Shown piece after piece: positions 46,786 to 55,626 of a stretch of DNA of 61,226 bases. Numbering within the stretch: position 1 is the stretch's first letter; each line of letters begins with the position of its first letter. Location: positions 1 to 61,226 of the forward strand of contig JANQJZ010000056.1 of NCBI GenBank assembly GCA_028281365.1, written 5' to 3'. The notes under the pieces were generated by a model. It worked only from the letters and a program-made list of their open reading frames with translations, was not told the origin of the DNA and made no database searches. Position numbers and translations under genes: made by a program. Origin of the DNA: Gammaproteobacteria bacterium (GTDB lineage: Bacteria; Pseudomonadota; Gammaproteobacteria; Eutrophobiales; Eutrophobiaceae).

Positions 46786-47892
46786 ATGACTGTGTATAGC
46801 GACAGCCACTATAGCGTCAGAGATAAGATTGATCAGACGCACAAAAAAGAATTGAGTTTGCTTTCTGGACCAGGGACATGGTGGACAGGCGCTCAACGTG
46901 CCGCAATGGTAGCAGAAGCGCGTAAGGCGCGATGTGAAGCAGGATTACAGGAATCGATTGCAGAGGATGAGGTATTGATCGATGCAAATTTACCGGACGC
47001 TGCACGTACTTTAGCGCGTAAGGTGGCCTTGATGGAAGGCGTTGATCGTGCTTTTTTCGATAGTATGGCACCTTCTGAACTAAGCGAAGAAGAATATGTC
47101 GAGGCGGTAGGTGTAGTATCACGTAGTACAAACCTCGATATATTCGCCAAGGCAATCGGTGTGCCTTCAAGGAAACTTAATCGAATTAGCGATGGAGAAC
47201 CTACACGTAAACGGCCCGTGTCGCTTGCAAACGATGGTTTTTTTGTGCCAACAATCCCGACAACCAAGGCCGGTGGTGGTGAAGATAGTAAAAAGCTTTA
47301 TGGTGGTGCATCTGTCTATAATATTTTACGCGGGCTAAGCCTGGTACCATCTGAGGCGAGTCCGGTAATGGGACTGGTCATGTCACAGTACGTTATTCCA
47401 CCGCAATTTTATAATTACGATTTTACCTTTGACCCATCAATAACCCGTGCACAGGTGGAGTTGGTTGCTTCTAGGGTATCGGCCCTTAACGATTGCTTTT
47501 ACTGAACTGCGTGGCATGCAATGCTGCTCCGTGAGAGCGGCGAGACAAAAAAGGTCGATTACAATTTAAAAGCTATAGTCGATCTGGAACTGGATAGTGG
47601 CGTAGAAAACGGTGATGCACTACTCGCATTTGTAGATGCAATTAATGGGACTGACCAAAATGAACTTGAGCGCGCACGTGCGGTAGTCGAAGAACGCATG
47701 GGTGGCAACGCAGTGGTTGAGGCAGCCGTCGTTACTGCCAACTTCAGTATGCTTGACCGTGTCGCTAACGCCGTCGGTATTCCACTTGAAGATTTTGTTG
47801 TTAACAAAACTCAGGATTTCTGGGAAGAATTAGGTCTGGATAATTATCCATCGGCAAGTTACACGCCCGAAGGCGGTTTTAAGTACATGTAG
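46786..47892 (+). CDS. AhpD/carboxymuconolactone decarboxylase-like selenoprotein with in-frame TGA (Sec240)
   Basis: The frame runs 46786-47892 with a single internal TGA at 47503-47505, giving 368 residues if it is read as selenocysteine. The N-terminal part resembles one CMD-type domain (TLARKVALMEGVDRAFF, EYVEAVGVVSRSTNLDIFAKA). The C-terminal part is an AhpD-like domain whose redox motif is C237-F-Y-U240 followed by TAWHAM, where relatives have C-x-x-C-x3-H. Downstream, GCTGCTC (47523-47529), loop CGTGA and GAGCGGC (47535-47541) form a 7-bp stem with GU in the loop, 17 bases after the TGA, as in bacterial SECIS elements. The part after TGA has no own SD. A nonsense mutation is the alternative. 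Confidence 0.8.
47503..47541 (+). promoter_or_regulatory. SECIS-like element with its UGA codon
   Basis: UGA at 47503-47505, 17 bases, then a hairpin of seven pairs (one U-G) closed by the loop CGUGA. Spacing between UGA and loop (about 24 bases) and the GU in the apical loop agree with bacterial SECIS rules. Confidence 0.7.
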
Positions 47893-47932
47893 TTTTTGTG
47901 AGGGGTACCGAAATAGCAGGTATTCCTATCTC

Positions 47933-48559
47933 TTATCCCAGAAGCTGCACGATCTCTTTTCTAATCTGTCCGTTCAATTTGTTTGACTGAGCAAGGATTT
48001 CATCGATCTGATTTTTTTTCTCTTTCACCCAGGGAAGGTCCTTGATCGAGGGCAGGTTAATTCTGACATTCATCACAGCACCTTCTACACCGGCATAAGC
48101 AGCCTGGGCAGCTACACCAAGATCACTCACTGTATTGCTGTTAGCCTTGCCGGTAATCGACTTGATCCTTTCCAATACGCTAAAGCAATTCTGTGCCACC
48201 GTATAGGGAATCTCCGATGCCTTTTTAAAACCGACCTGTATAGCCTCTTGTCGTTTTAGCTTTTCCTTCTCAGTATCTTTAGGCATCCGAAATGCTGCCA
48301 TAACCTGATTAAACGCCTCGGTATCTTCATCTACCAGAGAAGTAAGAGATCTCCTGACAAGCTCAGATTCTTCAAGAGTTTCAGCCATTAGAGACTCAAC
48401 CTCCTCGTAGCCTTTTTTTCCGATAGTCAATCTGCAAACCATCGATACGAGTCCTGCGCCCATTGAACCAGAAACGGCCGCGACACTACCACCGCCCGGA
48501 GCCGGAGAATCCGCAGCCAATTCTTCCAAAAAATCTTTCATCTCAAGCTTTATCAGCAT
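47933..48559 (-). CDS. fchA: Cyclodeaminase/cyclohydrolase-family (FchA/FtcD-C type) protein
   Basis: 208 residues from the ATG at 48559, with AGGGGAG upstream. FLEELAADSPAPGGGSVAAVSGSMGAGLV is the family signature (seen here as SPAPGGGSVAA), and VDEDTEAFNQVMAAFRMP follows. Such proteins are formimino-THF cyclodeaminases or methenyl-THF cyclohydrolases. It begins 10 bases after the ftcD stop. With FtcD it would turn formimino groups into methenyl-THF plus ammonia. Which of the two activities applies is not decided by sequence reading. Confidence 0.88.
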   Translation of the reverse strand: MLIKLEMKDFLEELAADSPAPGGGSVAAVSGSMGAGLVSMVCRLTIGKKGYEEVESLMAETLEESELVRRSLTSLVDEDTEAFNQVMAAFRMPKDTEKEKLKRQEAIQVGFKKASEIPYTVAQNCFSVLERIKSITGKANSNTVSDLGVAAQAAYAGVEGAVMNVRINLPSIKDLPWVKEKKNQIDEILAQSNKLNGQIRKEIVQLLG

Positions 48560-48569
48560 CTCGCTCCCC

Positions 48570-49472
48570 TTAAATTCCCACGAGATGATTTTCGACAATC
48601 TGATCTCTATCGAAATCTTCCAATTTCAAAAAATGCTCAGCACAGCTGATTAAAGCCTCTTGCGGAAGCATACCGACGATCTGTGTGCCAACTACAGGGA
48701 CTCCCCAGCGCTTTGCTTCGCTTTCAACCACCTGATAGACCCGATAGATTGGGGTATTTACAGTATCAAACATATTCATGGAAACAGCGACCTGATTTCT
48801 ATCAGACAGAGGAAAACCGACGGCCCTAATTGTTGAGAAGCCGCCACTGGGTCCTCTAACATTTTTGGCGATGGCCTTGGCTATTTTCACATCCGTGGTA
48901 TCGAGAACCACATTAACTGCTACAAGCCCGGTTGTTGCTGCACTGACTATAGTTGCACCTGCGGAAGGGTGAAGTGCTGCTGGGCCTATATCCGGCGCCC
49001 GTTCTGGAAGATGCGCCACTTCCTTCAAACCTTCATATTGTCCTTTCCTTATATAGTCGAGAGTCTTCCTCTCTTCTGCTCGGGCATTATCGCCACTAAA
49101 ATACACGGGGACTTCAAACCTTTTATAAATCTCTGCACCGATCTCCTCAGCTAAAGCGACACATTCTTCCAAAGTAATGTTAGCCAGTGGAAAAATAGGG
49201 ATCGTATCCTGCGCACCTATTCGCGGATGGGCACCACTCTGTTTTTCCATATCGATCAATTCATAGGATTTACTCGCCATATTAAGTAATGCTTCTTTTA
49301 GGTTAGCCGGTTTACCAATCGCCTCGATGACCGTCCTATTGAAATCAGCATCTGGATAAAAACCGATCAATTTTACACCTTCGGCATCACGAATTTCGGC
49401 CACAATTGCCTCAATGACGTCCGCTCTTGTACCATCACTGAAGTTTGGTACTGCATGTATATATTGTGACAT
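48570..49472 (-). CDS. ftcD: Glutamate (or glycine) formimidoyltransferase
   Basis: 300 residues. VPNFSDGTRADVIEAI is the family start, SGAHPRIGAQDTIPIFPL the active-site stretch with its conserved His, and GPSGGFSTIRAVGF the C-terminal subdomain. It transfers a formimino group from formiminoglutamate, or formiminoglycine in purine fermenters, to THF. The transferase and cyclodeaminase are separate genes here, as in anaerobic bacteria, not fused as in mammals. No hut genes are in view, so a histidine role is not supported locally. Confidence 0.92.
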   Translation of the reverse strand: MSQYIHAVPNFSDGTRADVIEAIVAEIRDAEGVKLIGFYPDADFNRTVIEAIGKPANLKEALLNMASKSYELIDMEKQSGAHPRIGAQDTIPIFPLANITLEECVALAEEIGAEIYKRFEVPVYFSGDNARAEERKTLDYIRKGQYEGLKEVAHLPERAPDIGPAALHPSAGATIVSAATTGLVAVNVVLDTTDVKIAKAIAKNVRGPSGGFSTIRAVGFPLSDRNQVAVSMNMFDTVNTPIYRVYQVVESEAKRWGVPVVGTQIVGMLPQEALISCAEHFLKLEDFDRDQIVENHLVGI

Positions 49473-49701
49473 TGGAGTTTCCTCTTCATCCTTCCTAATT
49501 AAAACTTGTACCCTTTCCTAAACCAGATACCATAAATCAAAGTGCTATCCGTAAATGTTAAGTATTCCTGTTTTTAATTATTCTCGACATGTTTACGATT
49601 AACGTACTAAAGCACTCGATAATAATTCAGGCAGGGGAAACGATATGAATACTCATTAATAGCGTTGCCCTCTCCAGTTTATTTCGATACTTATATCTCA
49701 A

Positions 49702-50292
49702 TTACTCTTCTGCTCCACGTAACAACGGTGACCCACCATGCGCCTCTCCCTCGGTAGTTATTCCTAGGCCGATAGTCATGCGGTTGGCAAAAGCGTAATA
49801 ACATGCCACCTGGTTGATCTCCAAAATTTCACCATCGTCCCAACCAGCATCACGTAATTTATTAATGTCGGCTTCGGTAACACTAATCGGTTTAACTGTT
49901 AATGCTTTGCAATACTCCATCGCTGCGATTTGTTTGGCATCATACATTTCCGGCAAGTTTCCAGCTTCCAATGCAGCTCGAAGTTTTGCAGAACGTGTAT
50001 CATCATTCACCAGTCGTACCATCTCCTGATTATGATGAGAAATACAATATTCGCATTCATTGATCAGGCTGACATACAAACCCATCGCTTCGAGAAACCA
50101 AACATCAATATTATTGCCTGAATGATGCATTATATTTTTGAAAACACTAATATGGCCTTCAGCAGTGTGCGGCCTCAAACTATGCGCTACTATAATGTTA
50201 TCAATGATGTCACCCGGGCTCTTAACTTGCTCATAGATTTTTTTCAAGCGCCCTTCTGCTTCTTTGTAAGATATTGTCTTTATCCAAGTCAT
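49702..50292 (-). CDS. AhpD/CMD-family peroxidase-like protein
   Basis: 196 residues. INECEYCISHHNQEM holds the C-x2-C-x3-H redox motif of AhpD-like and peroxidase-related proteins, and EAAGLY-like segment LEAMGLYVSL precedes it. GRLKKIYEQV and a C-terminal RMTIGLGITTEGE complete the fold. AhpD-type proteins reduce peroxides or lipoyl disulfides. AGGAGAG precedes the ATG. It is the Cys counterpart of the nearby Sec-containing relative at 46786. It starts 67 bases past the RND stop. Confidence 0.85.
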   Translation of the reverse strand: MTWIKTISYKEAEGRLKKIYEQVKSPGDIIDNIIVAHSLRPHTAEGHISVFKNIMHHSGNNIDVWFLEAMGLYVSLINECEYCISHHNQEMVRLVNDDTRSAKLRAALEAGNLPEMYDAKQIAAMEYCKALTVKPISVTEADINKLRDAGWDDGEILEINQVACYYAFANRMTIGLGITTEGEAHGGSPLLRGAEE

Positions 50293-50358
50293 AGTTACTC
50301 TCCTATTATATTAATCGGCCGGAAATCTGTGCTTTATGTTGCAAAACATTTCTCATTA

Positions 50359-52701
50359 TTACCTCCACGCTACAACGCGCGCCTCTTTACGGAATTTTGG
50401 TTTGAAATAAATCATTGCCGAGGGGATCACCAGTAATGCACCAAGCAAATTAAATCCTACAACCAATGAGAGCAGCAGCCCCATCTCCGCCAAAAAGCGA
50501 AAAGAGGATAAGAAGTACCATAGTCCTGAACCGATGATCATAACGCCCGCTGTAAATAAAATAGCACGCCCTGTAGATCGCAGCGCCGTCGCCACAGCTG
50601 TTTCATAACTTCCGCTTGCTTTCTGCTCTTGCAGAATGCGCGTCAATAGATAGATACCATAATCAATGCCCATACCCATACCGATCGAGATGACGGGCAG
50701 TGTGTTGACATCAATCCCAATCCCCATAAAGACCATCACGCTAAAAACAACAAAATTAGTTGTAAAGAGTGGTGCAATTAAGACACCTGCTGCAAACCAG
50801 GACCTGAACGCCCACAAACACAACAGGAAGATCGTGATAGTGACTATTGTTAATATGAGTGGATACTTAATGGAGACTTCTTCATTAATGGCCGCGATCA
50901 CTCCCCCAAGGCCGGAGGCAAGACGAAATCTAGGATAGTCTTCACCATCCAGGTTGTTCACTGCTATGTAGTCACGAATACGGGTAACTACAGTTTCCAA
51001 CGTTTCGCCGCGTCGGTCGGTAAGTATCAACGTAATCGCAGCAGTATGGTAATCATCGCTCACGAAACGGGAAAAGTCACCAGGATCACTGCCACGTAGC
51101 AGGAGGGCTGCAAACTGAGACGTATCTCGGAGTTCGTCTGGTAATCTCTGCCACTTCACGTAATTGCCACTGAGCCGTCTCTGTACAACAGGAAGGAAAT
51201 CAGCAAAGGCCCTACTCCCCTTAACCTCCGGGATGGATTCCATGTGCCGTTGAAAATCACGCATTTTGGCAAGAACAACAGGATCACGAAGACCAGGTTC
51301 CGGTTTTTCAGTTTCAACGATAACTTGTAGCTCATTCGTCCCGATAAAGGACGAATTGATCTGGCTCACTGCCACGTTGTACTCAGAATCAGGCCACAAG
51401 ACAGGGGTGCCTGGATTAATGTCACCTACGCGGATTTGAGTAGAAATACTGATAGTGGTCACAACGATGGCAAGAAAAGCTATAAGTATATGGCCAGCGT
51501 GTTTAGGAATAAAACGACCACCGAGCCAGTCAAGAAATACCGTGATTTTACTTTTCTCAAGACGAAGTTTGACCTGCTTACCCCCACCACCACCGAAAAT
51601 ACCAACTGTTACTGCAATTAGAATGGTCACGGTCAAAAGGTTGCTCATTGACCAGAAGCTACCAAAACCCGCCAACTGGTTCAGCAAGGTAACTGATGAA
51701 AGAGCAATTATTGAAATACCCAATGCATCGGTTACGATACCCAATGTCCCCGGTATAAAAAGTTTACGAATTAAAACCTTACCTTTTTCCTGCGACGTTA
51801 AATCTTGATCCTGCAGTTCAACCATGCCCTCCATGTTCTGCACACTATGGCTAAGGCTACGTGACATAAGCAACACAGGGATGATCAGGATCAATGGATT
51901 CAGGTTCCAGTCGAAAGCAGAGGCAAAACCGATACCCCAGAGTGCCGCCATGATTGTTCCCATGAGAGGCAGGAAAGTGAGTGACAAATTTCGCATGTGC
52001 AGGTAAAGCAGAATAAACATCAGCGTTACGGTTGCAACTATGATAGTCAATATCTCCGCCATAAAGTTATCGACCCAACCCATCAACATCGGTTGTCCAG
52101 CTAAAAAGATTTCGTAATTGTCGTCACTGTATTGTGCCTGGAGCTCACGCAGCTGATCGAAAACCTCGTCTTGATTAAACAGCTTTTCGATAAAGTTGGC
52201 ACTAAGTAAGGTCGATTTACCATCAAGCGAAACCAGAGAGCCTATAACACCAGCATCACTGGCATTGCGTCGAAAAACGCGAAGCTCATCCTCAGTGGTC
52301 GGTATATCTTTGGGCATCAGCGTATTAACCCTGACGTAGCTACCGCTGGTATCAAGGACCTTAATCTTACGAGATGCGATGGATATGACCTGATCGTGGT
52401 TAACACCAGGCAATGTATGAAGGGCCTTGGTCAATTCTCTTACTTTCTGCAAGGTTTCATGGTTATAAATATCTCCCTCACCGCGGAGCCGCAACATCAT
52501 GAAGATTGTAAGGGGACTACCGTACTGTTCTGAGTACTGCTTGTTTACCTGAATAATGGGGTGATCTACAGGGTGAAGATCGTTGAAATCAGCATCAAAC
52601 TTTATTCCAGTTGCTGACCAGGCAAACACTCCAGTTATCGCGAACAGGGTCACGAGGATGAATTTGCGATAATTAATGATGATATTGGCTATGCGCTCCA
52701 T
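50359..52701 (-). CDS. MMPL/RND-family transporter
   Basis: 780 residues with about 12 membrane segments and two periplasmic loops. The start (IIINYRKFILVTLFAITGVFA) is a membrane segment, FDADFNDLHPVDHPI is the usual RND loop entry, and GIGIDVNTLPVISIGMGMGIDYGIYLLTR is the SSD-like motif in the second half (as SIGMGMGIDYG). Related RND proteins move hydrophobic molecules with DUF1329/DUF1302 partners. It begins 6 bases after the YCF48 gene. Substrate and direction unknown. Confidence 0.9.
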   Translation of the reverse strand: MERIANIIINYRKFILVTLFAITGVFAWSATGIKFDADFNDLHPVDHPIIQVNKQYSEQYGSPLTIFMMLRLRGEGDIYNHETLQKVRELTKALHTLPGVNHDQVISIASRKIKVLDTSGSYVRVNTLMPKDIPTTEDELRVFRRNASDAGVIGSLVSLDGKSTLLSANFIEKLFNQDEVFDQLRELQAQYSDDNYEIFLAGQPMLMGWVDNFMAEILTIIVATVTLMFILLYLHMRNLSLTFLPLMGTIMAALWGIGFASAFDWNLNPLILIIPVLLMSRSLSHSVQNMEGMVELQDQDLTSQEKGKVLIRKLFIPGTLGIVTDALGISIIALSSVTLLNQLAGFGSFWSMSNLLTVTILIAVTVGIFGGGGGKQVKLRLEKSKITVFLDWLGGRFIPKHAGHILIAFLAIVVTTISISTQIRVGDINPGTPVLWPDSEYNVAVSQINSSFIGTNELQVIVETEKPEPGLRDPVVLAKMRDFQRHMESIPEVKGSRAFADFLPVVQRRLSGNYVKWQRLPDELRDTSQFAALLLRGSDPGDFSRFVSDDYHTAAITLILTDRRGETLETVVTRIRDYIAVNNLDGEDYPRFRLASGLGGVIAAINEEVSIKYPLILTIVTITIFLLCLWAFRSWFAAGVLIAPLFTTNFVVFSVMVFMGIGIDVNTLPVISIGMGMGIDYGIYLLTRILQEQKASGSYETAVATALRSTGRAILFTAGVMIIGSGLWYFLSSFRFLAEMGLLLSLVVGFNLLGALLVIPSAMIYFKPKFRKEARVVAWR

Positions 52702-52707
52702 GGCCGG

Positions 52708-53904
52708 CTATCTCCCGACATTATTTGTTAATTGTGAAGGTAAGGAAAAGTCACGAAAGCTCTGCTTTCCTAAAGCCAGGAAGTGCCCTTGACCCAGGTG
52801 TTGCATATCTACGATCCAGCTATCCCCAAGCGGTACCACGTCTTTCCAACCTGCCGCCGCCACAACATTGTATTCATCAGGATTAGCAGACGTGGGCAAA
52901 TGAAGTACAGTACCGAGGTCACCTGAGACCACAGAACCACCCTCATATAACAAAATGTCGTACAGATCCGTCTCCCAGTTAGAGGATTCTCTCCAGGTCA
53001 AACCATTATCAGACGTAGCAATGATTAATCCCGCCTGACCAACTGCAAAAGCGTGACTGGGATCAGCAGGATCCGCTACCACCGCGAATAAATGGTTGTC
53101 GGTGAATTGTCCACCGCGGCGTTTTTCGAAGGTCCTCCCTCCATCCGTAGATAACAGTACCAATCCATACTCGCCCACTACCCAAACATTGGAATTTATT
53201 ACTACGGCATCATAAAGGTGAGCTTCCACTGAACCATAGCTTTTCCACACATCAGCTAATATCTCCTCCCAGGGGATATTAATTGGTTCCCAATTATTAC
53301 CGCCCGAGTCAGTTCGCCAAAGTAGACCGAATGAGCCTGTAATTATGCCCTTGCCGTCAGGTTCAAGCACAATGGACATAAGGTCCTGGTCTTGTGAGCT
53401 GTCATCGTAAATCTGCTCTGTAATGGGAGAATCAATTTCTACCCAAGCCTGATCTTTTTTCCCAGACTCCTGATCTTCGCTTACAGAATCGCTTTCGGTC
53501 TCGGTGCGATTGTTCCAGGTATGGCCTCCATCCACTGTTTCCAGATAAGTACCACTGGCCCCAACCGCAACTCCGTTGTGATCATCAACAAAAGCAACAC
53601 TATAAAGGTCCTCGTTCGTGGGAGAAGTAATTTCCTTCCAGGCAATATGGTCACCTGGTGAGCGAAAGATCCTGCCAAACCTACCTACAGCAATTAAGCT
53701 ACCATCACTCAAGGCGGTTATAGAGTAAGTTGAGTCGTGTCGCGTTAAGATTATTTCGGAAGCATTGCTCTCATCGACCGCTGCCACCTCCATGTTCGCC
53801 ACAAATATTATCCAACCCGAGACGGCAAATGCCATTAGCAATACCAATCCCATAATAAAATTGATCCTGCGATGATTCTGTGTTGTCTGCACTTCGTTAC
53901 CCAT
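52708..53904 (-). CDS. YCF48-like beta-propeller protein of the RND module
   Basis: 398 residues from the ATG at 53904, supported by GAGGG six bases upstream; a GTG at 53916 is the longer option. A single N-terminal membrane anchor (INFIMGLVLLMAFAVSGWIIFVA) is followed by BNR/YCF48 repeats such as DGSLIAVGRFGRIFRS, HNGVAVGASGTYLETVDGGHTW and DNGLTWRESSNWETDLYDILL. YCF48 is best known in photosystem II assembly, but similar propellers accompany MMPL transporters and DUF1302/DUF1329 proteins in Gammaproteobacteria. Likely a periplasmic scaffold for the RND permease that follows. Confidence 0.87.
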   Translation of the reverse strand: MGNEVQTTQNHRRINFIMGLVLLMAFAVSGWIIFVANMEVAAVDESNASEIILTRHDSTYSITALSDGSLIAVGRFGRIFRSPGDHIAWKEITSPTNEDLYSVAFVDDHNGVAVGASGTYLETVDGGHTWNNRTETESDSVSEDQESGKKDQAWVEIDSPITEQIYDDSSQDQDLMSIVLEPDGKGIITGSFGLLWRTDSGGNNWEPINIPWEEILADVWKSYGSVEAHLYDAVVINSNVWVVGEYGLVLLSTDGGRTFEKRRGGQFTDNHLFAVVADPADPSHAFAVGQAGLIIATSDNGLTWRESSNWETDLYDILLYEGGSVVSGDLGTVLHLPTSANPDEYNVVAAAGWKDVVPLGDSWIVDMQHLGQGHFLALGKQSFRDFSLPSQLTNNVGR

Positions 53905-54548
53905 TGTGTCCCTCACTGTAAATATGATTTTTTTTATTTAATTAACTAATTAGGCACAACCAAATTACCTAACTAATAACCTTTTACTAACTCAACAATA
54001 ACGCGTTTAGTGAGCGACAACTTCTTATTTTCCTGGATCTATGTGTATGCAGGCAATGTTATATGCTAAAAGTTCGAGCTGTTAAAGAAAATTGCCCGGA
54101 TGCTAAACACACACCGGCATTTTCAATTCACAACCAGCTTTTCTAACCAGACATTAAACTTACCAGCGAAATAGTAGGGAATTTCAACGCTAAGACGTAA
54201 CTAAATGAACAAATACCCTTAGCTTTAAAATCTACCACTATTGTTAAATTATTTTTATCGAGTATCTGGCACTCTGCCTGTCCCTAAACTTCATCTGGAT
54301 TTTAACCTTTGATGCATATTTGTCAAGTTACTTGCATATCATTCACAACTTAATCAGACGCTAAAATTACTTGCATTGCACTATAGCTGCTATATTAGAT
54401 TTTATCGGGCAAATTAGTACTATTAATTCAGGTGAACGCATACTCTAATTTTAGGACCATACGAAAAGTCAATTACACCTATAAGCGTGCATTCCAGAGT
54501 GCCAATGTTACGCTACAAAGTTTAATTACAGTTTTAAAAACTATTTAA
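53905..54548. other. Divergent intergenic region YCF48 / HAD-RibK
   Basis: 644 bases between divergent transcription units. Element D lies at 54312-54340. A further sigma-70-like pair (TTGCAT at about 54374 then ATTAGA) lies nearer the HAD gene. No gene seen. Confidence 0.5.
54312..54340 (+). promoter_or_regulatory. Shared promoter element D (upstream of HAD-RibK)
   Basis: ATGCAT, 17-base spacer, CATATC, with CAAG-TTA-CTTG at 54324-54334, the only copy where the dyad is a perfect palindrome. It matches element C from GCATATTT through CAAGTT. Because the dyad is symmetric it may also serve the divergent YCF48-RND operon. Confidence 0.6.
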
Positions 54549-55616
54549 ATGGATAACCTGGAAAGCTTTGCAGTCATATTCGATGTCGATGGAACACTGC
54601 TTGACTCTATGCCAACCTATTTAGAGATCATGAACAGAGTTTGTCACGAACTTGACTGGCCTATCCCCAAGGCAGGTTTTATGCGAGAGGTCATTACTTA
54701 TGGTCATAACCCAGTGGAAGTATTGTTTGGGTCTATCGACGATATAGATACATACACTCAGCTACTGAATGATAAAGCTTCCGAACTATGGCACAAAATA
54801 TCCAATGATATGACTAAACCCTTTCCTGATGCTTTGTCGGCACTTTCGACTTTACAACAAGCTGGTTTACATTTGGCTATCGTTACTGACTCAAGTGAGA
54901 TGACTGTAAATCAGATCACCGAGCTACCGGATTGCCCAAATTTTGATGTGGTCATTACTAACGAACATGTTGATACAAGAAAACCATCACCTGCTGGAAT
55001 AGAATTAGCGCTAAATGAAATTGGCATCACACCTGATGCAGCAATTTATATAGGTGACAGTCCCGCTGATATTGAAGCTGCTCATGCTGCGGGTGTTCGA
55101 GTTATTGGCATTACGACAGGACCGTCCCAACGAGAAGACTTGGAGCTCAATAAGCCTGACTATATTATTGACACACTTTCTGAGTTAACTAACTTAATGC
55201 AATTTGGAGCGCCAAAAGTATATGGTTCTCTTACCCGTGGTAAAGGGGAAGCAGCTAACTTTCTGGCTGTTCCATGGGTAAAGGCTAAACTGGAACCACT
55301 CTTAGATAGTCACTATTATCCTGGTACAGCAAATCTAAAACTTAGTCCGGGTGCTGCAAAGATGCTTACTAATTATCGCAAACACCCAAAACTTGTCTGG
55401 AACGAAATTGAGCCGGAAGAAGGGTTTTGTCGAGCTATATGTCATCATGTAGAAATAGAATGTAATGGTCATGGCCCTATACCTGCTCTTACCTTGGTAC
55501 CTGAGGTTTCCAATTATCCAGACAGTAAGCTTGAACTCATTTGCAAAATACCTTTACGTTCATACTATTCACTCGAAGATGGCGACGTGCTGACTGTACA
55601 TTATCGCCACCATTAA
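54549..55616 (+). CDS. HAD phosphatase fused to CTP-dependent riboflavin-kinase-like domain
   Basis: 355 residues. The first ~215 are a HAD-superfamily phosphatase: FDVDGTLLDS (Asp12, Asp14), IVTDSS, KPSPAGIELAL and YIGDSPADIEAA. From about 222 to the end is a domain like the archaeal CTP-dependent riboflavin kinase (PF01982): VYGSLTRGKGEAANFL, then YYPGTANLKLSPGAAKM, where archaeal enzymes have YPGTLNIKL, and SYYSLEDGDVLTVHYR at the end. The fusion could make FMN, or release a phosphate from a flavin or prenyl precursor. It is co-directional with an unrecognised gene 10 bases on. The kinase assignment rests on motifs, not on alignment. Confidence 0.78.
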   Translation: MDNLESFAVIFDVDGTLLDSMPTYLEIMNRVCHELDWPIPKAGFMREVITYGHNPVEVLFGSIDDIDTYTQLLNDKASELWHKISNDMTKPFPDALSALSTLQQAGLHLAIVTDSSEMTVNQITELPDCPNFDVVITNEHVDTRKPSPAGIELALNEIGITPDAAIYIGDSPADIEAAHAAGVRVIGITTGPSQREDLELNKPDYIIDTLSELTNLMQFGAPKVYGSLTRGKGEAANFLAVPWVKAKLEPLLDSHYYPGTANLKLSPGAAKMLTNYRKHPKLVWNEIEPEEGFCRAICHHVEIECNGHGPIPALTLVPEVSNYPDSKLELICKIPLRSYYSLEDGDVLTVHYRHH

Positions 55617-55626
55617 CGGAGGGTCT

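Noticed and set aside
47521-47892. A separate 123-residue gene starting at ATG 47521
   Set aside because: It is in frame with the upstream gene, has no ribosome site, and the split falls in the AhpD redox motif. One selenoprotein gene explains it better.
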